64,000 nucleotides of DNA. Origin: Aricia agestis (Eukaryota; Arthropoda; Insecta; Lepidoptera; Lycaenidae). Where the stretch lies: positions 15,828,001 to 15,892,000 of the forward strand of contig NC_056415.1 of the NCBI RefSeq assembly GCF_905147365.1, read 5' to 3'. The notes under the pieces were generated by a model that was not told the origin of the DNA, made no database searches, and was given only the letters and a program-made list of their open reading frames with translations. The position numbers were made by a program, and so were the translations under genes. Shown piece by piece: positions 21,161 through 34,100 of the stretch (position 1 is its first letter; every line of letters begins with the position of its first letter).

Positions 21161-21799
21161 ATAGTAGATATTACTAGATATTATAGGTGAGGTTCGTATC
21201 ACTTTTTTGAAAATGAACTAAATCGGTTCACCGCTTTGAGTGTTAGCGAAACCAAAAAAAAATAAATTTTTATTTATGTAGATAAATAAAGGACAGTTTT
21301 TATCGCAAATTAATGAATGTTTCAAGCGTGATGAACGGATTTCAGCCCAAAGAAGCTGGGGCAAAATCTAGTTTATAATAAATAGTTACAAGAATACCAA
21401 TGTAAAACTTTTTAACTAGAGTTTGTTACTTCGCACTCGTTGTTGCGCTATTGAAATTTATCCTGATCTAGCCGGGGAAGGAATTGCAATAAAATGCTTT
21501 AAAATGGGAATTTCTTAACTATCTCAAAGTTCTGTTTTCAAACGACTCAACGGAACTTTGCAATTTGTAATTTACAGCATCCTTTTTCTGCATGCCAGTA
21601 ATTTTTAAATGCGGCATCGTTTTCTATCCTACAAAATGGTATTCTCCTAAAATATCAATGATGGTTTCACATTTCATGAGAAAATGTTGGAAGTTCATTA
21701 TTTTACTGTACGATGAAAAATCTCTAAGAGAGAAAAGAGGGTAAGTCCAACCGTGACCGGAGCCGCTGCCAAAATAAATGAAATGTCGGGAATAAGAAA
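21161..21799. other. Spacer in copy 1, nothing recognised
   Basis: Diverged from its duplicate (26566-27190) by several small changes; no feature supported. Confidence 0.4.
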
Positions 21800-21802
21800 T
21801 TA

Positions 21803-23247
21803 TATTTCATTTTTTTATATTAAACTTTATATTTTATGCCAAATTTTAAAGCTTATTTAGCCCTCCAATTACACAACTTTACCCATAAACTATCATTGAT
21901 AGATTTAAGGTTACGTCACTGCACAGATAAAGTACTGAGTTATTTAATACCGTAGAATAGATGTAAAAATCGAAAAAAATCGAAACTTAAATGTAAGATG
22001 ATACCACGTCTTATAGAAAGACTTTTGAGCAAGCGTCAGCGCGATGTAGAAGACGCACGGCGCCATCTATTATGAATTGTTGGAACTAACTTAATTTGAA
22101 CAAATTTACGCATTTTCACCCCCTTTCAACCCTTTTTTCCAGTAAAAAAGTAGCCTATGTCCTTTCTCAGGCTTTAGACTATCTGTATACAAAATTTCAT
22201 TACAATCGGTTTGGAAGTTTTGGCGTTTGGCGTGAAAGCGAGACTGACAGACAGACATACAGACAGACAGAGATACTTTTGGCGTTTGGCGTGAAAGCGA
22301 GACTGACAGACAGACAGACAGACAGAGATACTTTCGCATTTATAATATTAGTATAGATTATGTGCACACTGCATAGCTGTTTTTGGGTATTTTGATTAAT
22401 TAAGGGCCGCGCTACACCGGAAGCACTTACCAGGGTTTTAAAAAGTTTTTAAATTTGACACAAATTTTGTTGACACCGCGCGCTATAAACTAAAGTCCAC
22501 GCAGACGATGTCGCGGGCAACAGCTAGTTATGAATAAAAACAATTTTATATAGTAAAGTAGGTATGATTAGTTCTGTTACAATAATAAAGTAAAAATTAA
22601 AACGCCATCTGTTTTCATATATTAGAATTAAAATGTTGATTGCATTGATATATTTTCTGGATGGAATTAGGCCAACACGGTACACTCGAACTCCTTTATT
22701 TTAGAGCGCCTTCTGTTGTCAACTTGTCACATATATTAGAAATGCAGTAGGAGTTCTATAAGATAAGATAGATTGATTATTATTATACCAAGTGATTATA
22801 TTATTAAACATAATATTCTAACGTATTAAAAACTATAAACAAAAACATACTAACTAATAAGTATGATTAGTTCTATGTTGCAATAAAGTAAAAAATAAAA
22901 CGCCATCTGTTGAATCGTATTAGAACTAAAATGTTCATTGCATCGATATATTTCTGGATTTTTTATAATATTATACATAAAATATGTTTAAGATTTTTGA
23001 AATTTTATTTTAATACACATCCAAGACCCAGGAACATTGAAAACTTTTTGTTCCGCCTGCGGGACTCGAACCCAGGACCCCCGGGATGAGCGCTGGCCAC
23101 GCGCAATGCGAATTCATTTTCATCGATATTTTCATGGAAATAAGATATTTTCCCACATCAAAATGTAGCCTATGTCCTTTCTCAGACTCTAGAATAACTG
23201 TATACAAAATTTCATTGCAATCGGTTCAGTAGTTTTGGCGTGAAAGC

Positions 23248-23287
<40 letters not shown>

Positions 23288-26200
23288 GATACTTTCGCAT
23301 TCATAATATTAGTATGGATAGTATGGATTAGAAATGCAGTAGGAGTTCTACATAAGATAAGATAGATTGATTATTATTATACCAAGTGATAATATTATTA
23401 AACATAATATTCTAACGTATTAAAAACTATAAACAAAAACATACTAACTAATAAGTATGATTAGTTCTATGTTACAATAAAGTAAAAAATAAAACGCCAT
23501 CTGTTGAATCGTATTAGAACTAAAATGTTCATTCCATCGATATATTTCTGAATTTTTTATAATATTATACATAAAATATGTTTAAGATTTTTGAAATTTT
23601 ATTTTAATACACATCCAAGACCCAGGAACATTGAAAACTTTTTGTTCCGCCTGCGGGACTCGAACCCAGGACCCCCGGCATGAGCACTGGCCACGCGCAA
23701 TGCGAATTCATTTTCATCGATATTTTCATGGAAATAAGATATTTTCCCACATCAAAATGTAGCCTATGTCCTTTCTCAGACTCTAGAATAACTGTATACA
23801 AAATTTCATTGCAATCGGTTCAGTAGTTTTGGCGTGAAAGCAAGACAGACAGACAGACAGACAGACAGAGATACTTTCGCATTTATAATATTAGTATGGA
23901 TAAATATAAAGATTCCTCTAGTTTTAGAGTGACTCTATATTATAGTAGTTATATTATATTAGCTATTATTAGCTATATTATACTATACTATATTATATTA
24001 GTTAAAATAAGATAATATGTCCTTTTTAGTCCGGCCGCACATTATCCGAATTTCTGATCACAAAAATTCGGACGCCCCGCCCCGCTCATACAAATTCTTT
24101 TAGTATGATGGGTCTACAACAAAATGTATGAACAGAGTGCGTTCCGCCGGGCGTCCGAATTTTTCTGATCAGAAATTTCGGATAATGTGCGGCCGGGCTT
24201 AAGGTGATAAATATAAAGGTAAATGATTTTTATTTTAGTTTTATGTTATTGTAAAATATCGATAAGCATATCGATAAATTTGATTCAAGCACTAGCGTAT
24301 ATGTAAAAAAATTTGATGAAAAATTTTTTCTTCAAAATTTGTGTAATATAAGAACAATAGTACCTTTAGTTACGCAAAATATGAAAGTAAAAGGGAGGAT
24401 TCACAATATTTTATTTGAAATAGAGAACTTAAGACAGAATATAGCAAAAATAAACACATCGTAGCAATTAGGACATGAAGATTAATTACCTGTAAAATGT
24501 ATATTTTTCAGGATTATTCTTATGATTTACACTGCAAACACTTACAGCACAAGTCACTACTTTTAAATATAATAATATTTATTAAAAATAACAAACAAAT
24601 TGAACAATATATTGGAAATACCGAAAGGGCATAAAAACGACTGACGACTTTTGACGACCTGTCAAATAAAAGTGGTTACAATTTTCATTAGACTGCCTCT
24701 CTCTTTTCATCTTGTTATAATTCCATAAAGGATTTTCTTCTCTCTCGCACTCTTTGTTGGTCTTTAGCATTATAGGTTTATGGTTCCCATATTATAATAA
24801 ACGTCATTACTCATTATCCTTAAACGTATATAAACTACATAATAGAACAAAAGTTCTGATAAAATTCTAATAGTCTAATTCAGCACTCCACAGAATACAC
24901 ATTTGTACAAGCTACTCTAACTTAACGAAATTATAAATAGTTTCTTTTAAATACTTTTTAATTAATTAACTTATAAGTAGGGAATTATATCGTAAAAGAA
25001 ACACAAGCACGAATATTTGTTCGTAATTTATTTATTTGACAACTACTTTGCTACATATCCACCAATAGGAGGATGAATTTGTGTACGAATTCGGACATCT
25101 ACCGGTCCCTAGCACTTGTAAGTTGTATGACTCGAGCGATCTTTACACGAAATATTTCGAGTGTTTTGAGAATACACAAACTATTAGCAACAAATTATAT
25201 TGTGAAGGAAACCGGTCTCGAACGCTTCAACTTCCAAGCGGCCACATGTGGTGTACGAATTCGGACATCTATAACCGGTCCCACTCGTTCGACTCGAGCG
25301 ATCTTTGCACGAAATATTTTGAATGTGAAGTTTTGAGAATACACAAACTGTGTTACGCTCGTAAAAATCTCATAATTCGGTATTTTATTCGAAGATGAAT
25401 TTTTCTCACATCCTGAGAATTGTGTCGCAGGTGCGCGTGGTCTATGGCGCGGGCGGTTGCATACTAAGGTATCTATGACTATCTCGATGGCCGGCCGCTG
25501 CGGCTGACGTGGTGATGAAGATGATGAATGTAATTTACATAGTAGCATATGCTTTCAGTTCTTAAAACAGTGCCTAAACCCGCGAACTTGTATTTATAAG
25601 GAATCCGGAGTTCTCTTAGTATCTTCGGAACCATAGTATACCTCGGTGCAAAATCTTGTGTTTTGGTAGCATAATATGCTTAGGATTCTTCTTATAAAAC
25701 CAAAATCACCATATATTTCCATATAAATTTCGAGGAGTTCCCTCGATTACTCATGGATCCCATCATCAGGTCACCATTTTTGTGAACATGGTACCAAATT
25801 GGAGTGAAACCTAATACGACAAAACAAAAATTTCGAAAATCGATTCACAAACGGCGGAGTAATCGTTGAACATACACAAATAAAAAAAAAATATCCCCAG
25901 CCGAACATATAACCTCCTCCTTCTTGGAAGTCGGTTAAAAACCTCATTTTTGACAGTTCTTCACCAGCAGCGCCCCCGCCCACGTTCATTTAAAGCCTTG
26001 TCGCACTTTAGATCTAATTTTGATACAGCATTGCACTACGAATAATAGAAACTGCACAAAAGATTACAGAAACAAGTATACCTTATACCGCAAATTGGTT
26101 CCGCAGGATTTCTTTTTACCCTTTTAGGGTTCCGTATCCAAAGGGTAAAAACGGGATCCTATTACTGAGACTTCGATGTCTGTCCGTCTGTCTGTCTGTC

Positions 26201-27190
26201 TCCAGGATGTAACTCAAGAACGGTGTAATAGCTAGAGAGGTGTCACAAATTATGTATTTCTGTTGCCGCTATAACAACAAATACTAGAAATAAAATAAAT
26301 TAAATATTTAGGGCGGGCATCCTATACAAAAAACGTGATTTTACAAAAATTTCTTGCTCGGTATCATTGATGACAACAGGTAGGCACCTGAAATGTTCAC
26401 AAAATACTCAGCTATGTATTTTATACTTTAATAATTAATAATAAAATTAAAATAAAATAAATATTTAAGGGGCACTCCCATACAAATAACACAATATTTG
26501 GCCTATTTTTGCTCTTTAATGGTACGGAAACCTTTGTGCGCGAGTCCGACTCGCACTTGACCGATTTTATAGTAGATATTACTAGATATTATAGGTGAGG
26601 TTCGTATCACATTTTTGAAAATGAACTAAATCGGTTCACCGCTTTGAGTGTTAGCGAAACCAAAAAAAAATCAATTTTTATTTATAGTTTTTATCGCAAA
26701 TTAATGAATGTTTCAAGCGCGATGAACGGATTTCAGCCCAAAGAAGCTGGGGCAAAATCTAGTTTATAATAAATAGTTACAAGAATACCAATGTAAAACT
26801 TTTTAACTAGAGTTTGTTACTTCGCACTCGTTGTTGCGCTATTGAAATTTATCCTGATCTAGCCGGGGAAGGAATTGCAATAAAATGCTTTAAAATGGGA
26901 ATTTCTTAACTATCTCAAAGTTCTGTTTTCAAACGACTCAACGGAACTTTGCAATTTGTAATTTACAGCATCCTTTTTCTGCATACCAGTAATTTTAAAA
27001 TGCGGCATCGTTTTCTATCCTACAAAATGGTATTCTCCTAAAATATCAATGATGGTTTCACATTTCATGAGAAAATGTTGGAAGTTCATTATTTTACTGT
27101 ACGATGAAAAATATCTAAGAGAGAAAAGAGGGTAAGTCCAACCGTGACCGGAGCCGCTGCCAAAATAAATGAAATGTCGGGAATAAGAAA
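21803..27190 (+). repeat. 5.4-kb tandem duplication, copy 2
   Basis: Copy of 16393-21799. It lacks the left inverted arm of the 16255-17117 element, because the duplicated segment starts just inside it, but it keeps the right arm at 22359-22527. It includes duplicates of all nested features listed in copy 1 (tandem units 22735-23902, MITE 24027-24201, direct repeat 25082-25357, variant element 26126-26565). Confidence 0.95.
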
Positions 27191-27646
27191 AGTGCCTTGC
27201 GACAAAATCCGTAGGTGTTTAAGACTAACAAGACAGAGGGTTAAAGTTTAAAAAAATATAGTATCAGAAAATATACAGGGTAAAAATATTACAATAACAC
27301 GATTTTCAATGTTGGTCTACGTATGAAACATGAATGACGTCATTTGTGTGACAAAGTGACGGGAAGCAGGTAGTATTTCACGTGCGATCTGACAAACTTC
27401 TGTGATTTACGCTATTCCAGTTATCTAGGGAGCGACACGACATCCCTGCAGATATATTATTACACTTAGATTCCTGTTTTTCAACGATATATCTAATTAA
27501 TGTATGTTTGTACAGAGTATAAATAATTTAACGAGTACGTGTGAGGAGTAATAATTTATTATAGAGGAAGACGATGCCTTAAATATGTTTTATTGATTTT
27601 ACAAAATACATGTAACCTCGTTGCCTGCAATTTGATTTACGCAGGC

Positions 27647-27651
<5 letters not shown>
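27191..27651. other. Spacer, nothing recognised
   Basis: No supported feature. Confidence 0.4.
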
Positions 27652-27680
<29 letters not shown>

Positions 27681-27815
27681 GTTTATTCAACAGTATGACA
27701 CAGCATTACACTACAATAATAAATTACACGTTACAATACAAAGAAAGATCGTTCGTATCACGTTGAAACACTACATTTTCCTACAAAAAAACCTTACCTC
27801 GGAATCAAGGTGTCT
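27652..27815 (-). repeat. (TAA)n array with adjoining repeat 3' end
   Basis: About ten taa units at 27652-27680 followed by cgtttattcaacagtatgac. Similar (taa)n plus 'tttattca' junctions occur at about 29517 and 47115, which suggests minus-strand LINE or SINE 3' ends. The class is unknown. Confidence 0.4.
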
Positions 27816-28148
27816 GTATTTTTTTTAATGAAACAAACAAAACGAGCAAACGTGTCACCTGATGGAAAGCAACTTCCGTCGCCCATGGACACTCGCAACA
27901 TCAGAAGAGCTGCAGGTGTGTTGCCGGCCTTTTAAGAGGGAATAGGGTAATAGTGGAGAGTAGGGATGGGAAGGGAAGGGAATAGGGGAGGGTAGGGAAG
28001 AGAATAGGGTAGGGGATTGGGCCTCCGGTAAACTCACTCACTCGGCGAAACACAGCGCAAGCGCTGTTTCACGCCGGTTTTATGTGAGAACGTGGTATTT
28101 CTCCGGTCGAGCCGGCCCATTCGTGCCGAAGCATGGCTCTCCCACGTA
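27816..28148 (-). mobile_element. Poly(A)-tailed SINE-like element, family D
   Basis: On the minus strand it begins acgtgggagagccatgcttc. It then has a GC-rich body, a (ccctatt/ccctacc)n pyrimidine stretch, gcaacgcacctgcagctctt and tttccatcaggtgac, and ends in a short A-tail. Other copies are at 37851-38151, 40020-40158 (deleted), 43901-44222 and 55397-55717. The A-tail points to retroposition. ggctcgaccgg near the head could be a weak Pol III B box, but I am not sure of it. Confidence 0.65.
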
Positions 28149-28312
28149 TATATTATGTATTTGTATATTTCACCGGTTTGAGCGAGTGGTAACAGACAAA
28201 CACACTTTCGTATTTGTAACATAAGTTTTTCATTATTTATTAAATATAATAACAACTACATATAAGGTTGTCATAGCTCCAAATCGATTTTATGGGAGAG
28301 AGCAAATCAGGT

Positions 28313-28455
28313 GCCTTACTCCCGAAACTGATATCGATTTCGATTTGCGAGTTTAACGGTTTTTTGACACTTTAGCCATCTAAAATATGTCTAAAAAATG
28401 TCAAAAAACCGTTGAAATCGAAAATCGAAATCGATATCAGTTTCGGGAGTAAGGC
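28313..28455. mobile_element. Foldback MITE (GCCTTACTCCCGAAACTGAT)
   Basis: Outer arms of 33-34 bp (gccttactcccgaaactgat...) pair almost perfectly. Inner arms (acggttttttgaca / tgtcaaaaaaccgt) also pair, leaving a short loop. Confidence 0.85.
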
Positions 28456-29516
28456 CCAATGCCCGATGCTAAGACGTTATCGTTGATGCTAAAGACGGTG
28501 TTAGCCTTTTGAATTTCTACCATGGGTTTTCGACGAGAGTCACAGGTTTTTCTGACCCCAATATATAAAAAATACAGCTCCAATATACGACGCTAACTGG
28601 AACTTTTATTACTTCCATCTTAAACTCTTTGTGCTCCAGATGCAAACTAAAACCTATTTATTTTACTAACGTTCGCGCCAGGCTAAATTTAAACTGTCTG
28701 CTCCAAGTATTTATAAGTATTGGATGTATAATATTATGTAATATATTTCACACTAGAGATATAGATACTGTCTAGCTATGCGAGGTTTTTTTTAGTTTTG
28801 TGAATAAAGTGTAATCAATGGTCGATTTTTGAGGGTTTTTGACCGACTTCCAAAAAGGAGGAGGTAACACGTTCGGCTGTATGTATCTTTTTTTTTTACA
28901 GAACTTTCTGTTTTCAATAGCGTTGGTGATTCTATTAGTTGTATGTTTAAGGGCCGACCCACACGTACTACAACCACACCACGTTGCAAGTTACAACGAC
29001 AAAATGCCGTCGAGCAGTGGTTACGTGTGAATGGTGTCGCTACAGCTTTTTGTAGTTGCGTTGTGGTACCGACAAAATGTCGATGTGGTTGCGTTGTCGC
29101 CAGTAGTTGCAATGTGGTTAAATACGTACGAAAGACAATGAAACTGAGGGGTAGGGAGTTCTATAAAAGTGTCATGGTAAAGATAGGATTTTGTTTTATA
29201 AATTTTATACGTGTCCTTCATTATCGGTCCCATATTAAATACACCAAGTTCAATTTAAAACGTCCTACCAGGATAACAAAACTGGATCAAAATTCGAATA
29301 TTAATCAACTTATTCAAATTTCATCGACGGTGGATACTTCAGCTTAGGAGCCTGTCACTTATATCGCCAGTCGCCACTATACACGCTATTAATATGCAAA
29401 ATCATGTATTGAGCTTCCCTGACGATACTCAGAAATTTATTCGTTTAGATAACAAACGTGGTCAAGGGAGTCATAGAGAATGATGTAAAATAGAGTGTTG
29501 TCTTATTCAAATAATA
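28456..29516. other. Spacer with repeat scraps
   Basis: A fragment of the CCGACTTCC family lies at 28841-28885. At 28950-29115 is a segment with repeated ttgc/acaacg and tggtt words (aaccacaccacgttgcaagt; tagttgcaatgtggttaaat) that looks like a decayed foldback element. No coding feature is supported, although frames of 106 and 134 codons cross it. Confidence 0.4.
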
Positions 29517-29770
29517 ATAATAAGAAAAATTTATTTTGCACATCCCACAACACAATATTTACAGACGCAATAACAAGGACAAAGTAAGTATAATTAAATT
29601 AACATTATATTATTGTGTAATGCCAAAGATGGACCCAGCTCAGCATTAGCAGCAAGACTGCTGCACTGATATTCTGCTGGGACCAAGATGTGACATCACA
29701 ATGATAAAGTTATCATAGAACAAACAAAAGCATACTAAATTAATAAAGTAATCATAACAAAAAAAAAATG
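29517..29770 (-). repeat. Probable repeat 3' end with (TAA)n junction
   Basis: ataataataataagaaaaat followed by a segment with acccagctcagcattagcag and gctgctgcactgatattctg-like words. By analogy with 27652 and 47112 it is a candidate minus-strand retroelement tail. Confidence 0.3.
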
Positions 29771-30693
29771 AGAATAAAAATACTGTAAGGTCACAGCATT
29801 CGATTTGTGGTAAATGAAATTAATCGTAAATGAATTAATGGTGTCTTACTGAACTTTCTACTTCCTGGAATTTTCACCAGTACCCCAATTTTACTATTCT
29901 AATTACAATATTATTGCAGCTTTGTTCTTTGTTCGATCTACGTTACGTACGTACCATGTATTATTTTCCTCTATGGTACGTACTATTTTGTCAATTTACA
30001 TGTCAATTTTGATTGTATGCGCATTCGTTATGAGAATATAATTTTTTATCATCGGGTTGTACAGGACACGGACCATTTGAATAGAATATTTAAATTCATA
30101 CTTCATTTCCATGAATCGAAACGATCAATAAAATTCACTGAAATATCTAACAATATCTAAGTAAGGTAGTTGCAATAAAACTGAATAATGCGAAGTTTGA
30201 GCAGTCGTAAGACCAACTCGGTACGTGTCTGAAATTAGAGATGTGCACTGAGCGTGACCTATATGGAAATAAGTTATAGCTTGTATAATTTACATCGCAC
30301 GTGTTTTACCGTTTACGTGCATTATCTTAGTTTTAAAATCTACTTTATTACTGCTCGCAATCGTGTTTTCGCAAACCGTGACATTTACCGCGTTAGATCT
30401 AAGGTTGTGCTGCATCGTAAAGAGGCAACAGACTGACATACATACACACTTACTCATTTATAATATAAGTGTAGATGAACCAGACAATTTTATTAATTTC
30501 AACCGATTAAAATTACCTCAAAAATTCTGGCAGTGTCGCGATATAAAATAGCCTATGTTTCCCGTGGTTTTTATTCTACATCTGAGCCGAAATTTTTTTT
30601 TAAGTCTATTAATTGCAAACAAATATTTTCTTCTTATGTTATATAAGTAATTACGTATGACAATAATATAATTAAATTCTTTTTCCTCTTTAG
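29771..30693. other. Spacer (receptor intron), nothing recognised
   Basis: No exon with GPCR TM1 features is visible here or elsewhere upstream in the window. Confidence 0.4.
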
Positions 30694-30975
30694 CTCCACT
30701 TTGGTCCCCTCTTTACATAATATATCCACGTTTTGTCTCCAGCTCTACACTTATACCCACATTTTGTACCCAGCTCTGCACTTATACCCGCGCTTTGTCT
30801 CCAGCTCTATACTTATACCCACGTTTTGTCCCGAGCTCTTTACTTATTCCCGCGTTTGTCCCCAGATGACCGATGACAGCTCTATATTTATTTAGCTCTC
30901 CTTTTGTCCCCACCTGTATACTTTTACCCACGTTTTGTCCCCAGCTCCATACTTATTCCCACGTTTTGTCCCCAG
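30694..30975 (+). repeat. 31-bp tandem array of splice-acceptor-like units
   Basis: About eight units of the form ctctatacttatacccacg + ttttgtccccag. Their AG dinucleotides lie at 30742, 30773, 30804, 30835, 30865, 30944 and 30975 (second base). One unit ends in AC at about 30912. After the unit ending at 30865 comes atgaccgatgacag, resembling the exon start. The last unit is the true 3' splice site of the exon at 30976. Each unit has a pyrimidine-rich stretch and CAG. Confidence 0.9.
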
Positions 30976-31114
30976 ATGGTCACATGGTCTGCTGTTCCAC
31001 CAGGCGGTGGTGGACTGCGCGCGCGCCGCCATCTTGTTGCCGCTCGGCATCGCGGTCTTCCGCTGCCAGCCCGTCTACAAGTGCTCGCTGGTGGAGACAG
31101 CCTTCCTGTTGCTC
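30976..31114 (+). CDS. GPCR exon a: TM2, loop 1 and start of TM3
   Basis: Starts with one base completing a codon from the missing upstream exon, then 46 codons. Encodes HQAVVDCARAAILLPLGIAV (TM2), a loop with Cys, and KC..ETAFLLL, the start of TM3. The donor gtgagt follows. It ends in phase 0 inside TM3. Confidence 0.82.
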
Positions 31115-34100
31115 GTGAGTAAAGTGAACATCTTTTACTTCTTTGAACTGTAGTCCTCTGAAGCCAAAAAATTTCGACAAAATTCCTATAGGAGAAAGTG
31201 TGGGATTGACACGAGCATCGCTAAGGCGCATATCTCATATTATTCTTATGTCTACAACAATACCATAAAGTCGTAAAGGCGCAACACCACAGAACTTAAT
31301 GGTTTGACTTGGTTAGCTAAGGTCCATGGTTAATTTTAATCGAAATATAAAAAGGATACGGGCAAATTTTATACCCGCATTGCAAGAAGTTAAGACACAT
31401 ATTTTCATCAATAGCGTAATGAAGTACTATTTATTTATTCCAGTCTTTTAATACTAGCTAAATACAAGATGTTAGCGTAAACACCGGTATCCTTGAAACC
31501 ATCAAATGAGCCCGTCAAAATGAACAACTTTTTCTATGAGAACAATGCTGGGAACTCAAAAAAATCCGTCTTCATACCCATACAAATTGCCGATCCGGGC
31601 ATCCGTACGGGTATGAAGACGGCATAGCATAAAGCATTGTTCTCATACAAAAAGTATGTTCATTTTGACGGGCTCATTTGATGGTTTCAAAGATAACGGT
31701 GCTTACACTAACACATAGTATAGTCGCAATTCGCAAGTGTATACAATTTCAGTACACAGTAACCACACGCCATACGAGAATAACACTCGGTGTAGCCACA
31801 AATGTTCTAAATTACTTAGCCAGTTGGTCGTCGGATACTCGCTTAATTAAACTTTGGCTAACTCCCCAACTTTTTGACTTAATCAGTGGAACTCGGATTT
31901 CGGTGAAGAATTTCGTTATCACGTCTCGGGAGGCTTAAAAAGTTTAGGGTCCATGAAAAGGTCTATGAAGGTTGAAAGGTGCTAATGTGTGAAAGCTAGT
32001 GTAATTACTTGATGGACTGTCTATAACTATATTATAAACTAGCTGACCCGGCAAACATTGTTTTGTTATATAAATTATTTCTAGATCAATATACATTAAT
32101 TTAACGGATAATGTGTGTTATTATCTGTGTTAGAAGTTAATACCTCTATCTTTTAATTTAACTAACAATGTTAAGGTGACGCCTTGATAATTTGGCTGCA
32201 GCGACATCGATTTTTCTCAACAATGACTAAAGCTAAGAAATTAAAGTTCATTGTCAGTATTCATCATGTCTTTAGTCAACTTTTATAACACAGAATAATT
32301 AATCAAAAATACCTCTATAAAAACAGGGATTCTAATTTTGCCAACAGAGGTTATAATAATATGTTCTTTGACAGAGGAGAGTGATTTAAGCTTCCAAAAT
32401 ATATTATAGATTAGTTTAAGCATACACTATAATTTGCCCATAGCTTATATTATGTAATATTATATTTATGGTTTTTAAATTACGCAACAAAAACCATTTT
32501 GTCGCTTACGCCCTTTCCATTTCTTGCTGTTTCATCTTTTTTCTTAATGCGAAAAATATTTAAAAAGCACATGAAAAATAGAAAAGATCCGTCCCCATCA
32601 GTAACTATAATTTTTTTCGGGTAGATGTGCAAAAAAGCAAAGACGTTTTGGGGTGATAGGGCAAAAGAAAAGTCTTCTTTACATAATCACACCTCAAATT
32701 TTATTAAACGTGTTCAGTATTTTTTTTTTTTTTATTTGTACAGAAAAACTTACAGCTAAACAAATCTCAATAACGACTAAGTTTGAAACAAATAGCCATT
32801 TACAAGTTTTTACATTTAATGACAGTAGTGAGTAAGTATGTTAAAAATAAAAGTTAATAATTGCTAGGAAAAATTAATTAATATACTTAATATTAATAAC
32901 CTATGAGTCACTGAACTGGTTTCATACCAAATGCATACGCCATCAATCGGTTATTCAGGAGAAAAGAAATCCTTATTTGCCAGTAATTTAATGTGTGATG
33001 GTTTGAACGTAAAGGCATCTATATTTGGGTGAGCACGAATGAGATCATTAAACTGGGCAGAAGACCTACAAATAAACGAATTGCGACGATAATTAGTGTT
33101 AAAGGGTGGAATGTGGAAAGGAAGAAAATTGCGGAAATATCTGGTGGGTACATTGTAGGCTATTTTGTTGTGTAGTTCTGAGGAGTCAACGTGATTATTA
33201 ATAATTTTGCTAAGGTATACAAGATCCGAGACTTTGCGACGGTACTGCAAGGGAAGGAAATGATATTTAATACATCTAACTTCATAGTCGAGAAGGGTAT
33301 CACCACATTTATACTGTAAGTATCTTAAGAACTTTTTTTGAATAGATTCGATTCTGTAAATGTAAGTGAGATAGCTAGGGTTCCATACTTCAGAACAGTA
33401 TTCAAGTATACTGCGTACGTAGGAGCAGTAAAGAACTTTGATCGGCTTGAGTGCTCTAAAGTCTTTGCAGGATCTAATAATAAAGCCAAGTGCTTTCGAG
33501 GCCTTCTTTACAGCGTAGTCAATGTGCTCGTCGAAAAGCAATTTGGAGTCAACGATTATACCTAAGTCCTTTATCGAATTCCTATGTGATAGTGCCTGAT
33601 TGTTTAAAATGTAATTATGCTTAATAATAAGTAGTTTGCGAGTGAAGTTTACAACGAAGCACTTAGAAACGTTGAGGTCAAGTTTGTTAAAAGAGCAATA
33701 TTCGCAAAATCTATTAAGGTCTTCCTGCAATAATTGAACATCAATACTTGAGGTGATCCGTTTTATTATTTTAGTATCGTCGGCATAAAGATAAAAATGT
33801 GAATGGAGAAAGCAGGACGACAAATCATTCAGGAATATCGCAAATAGAAGTGGCCCGAGTAGCGATCCTTGGGGAACACCAGATGGGACGGACATCCAGG
33901 ATGAGATGAATCCATTCAGTGCCACAGCCTGAGAGCGGTTATTAATATACGAGGAGAACCACCGGAACAGGTTGCCGTGTATACCTGCCTGATGGAGCTT
34001 TTCAAGGAGTATGCGATGATCGATTCGGTCGAAGGCCTTACTGAAGTCAGTGTAGATGATATCAACCTGGCAGCCTGAATCCATAGAAGAGCTGACAAAG

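Larger units (their letters stand above)
16393..21799 (+). repeat. 5.4-kb tandem duplication, copy 1
   Basis: From tatttcatttttttatatta at 16393 to gggaataagaaa at 21799 this segment is repeated at 21803-27190. The first 4.1 kb differs only in one microsatellite unit (offset 5410 before about 17870, 5406 after). The last 1.2 kb differs by several substitutions and small indels. It contains no gene that I recognise; all frames inside are shorter than 120 codons and coincide with repeats. Confidence 0.95.

Noticed and set aside
1..30693. Missing TM1 exon of the receptor
   Set aside because: I looked for a hydrophobic GN-containing exon with a phase-2 donor and found none that I could support; it probably lies outside the window.
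30873..31153. Overlapping 72-83 codon frames around the first receptor exon
   Set aside because: Only the frame with HQAVVDCARAAILL joins in phase to the next exon and has membrane character; the others are shadows.
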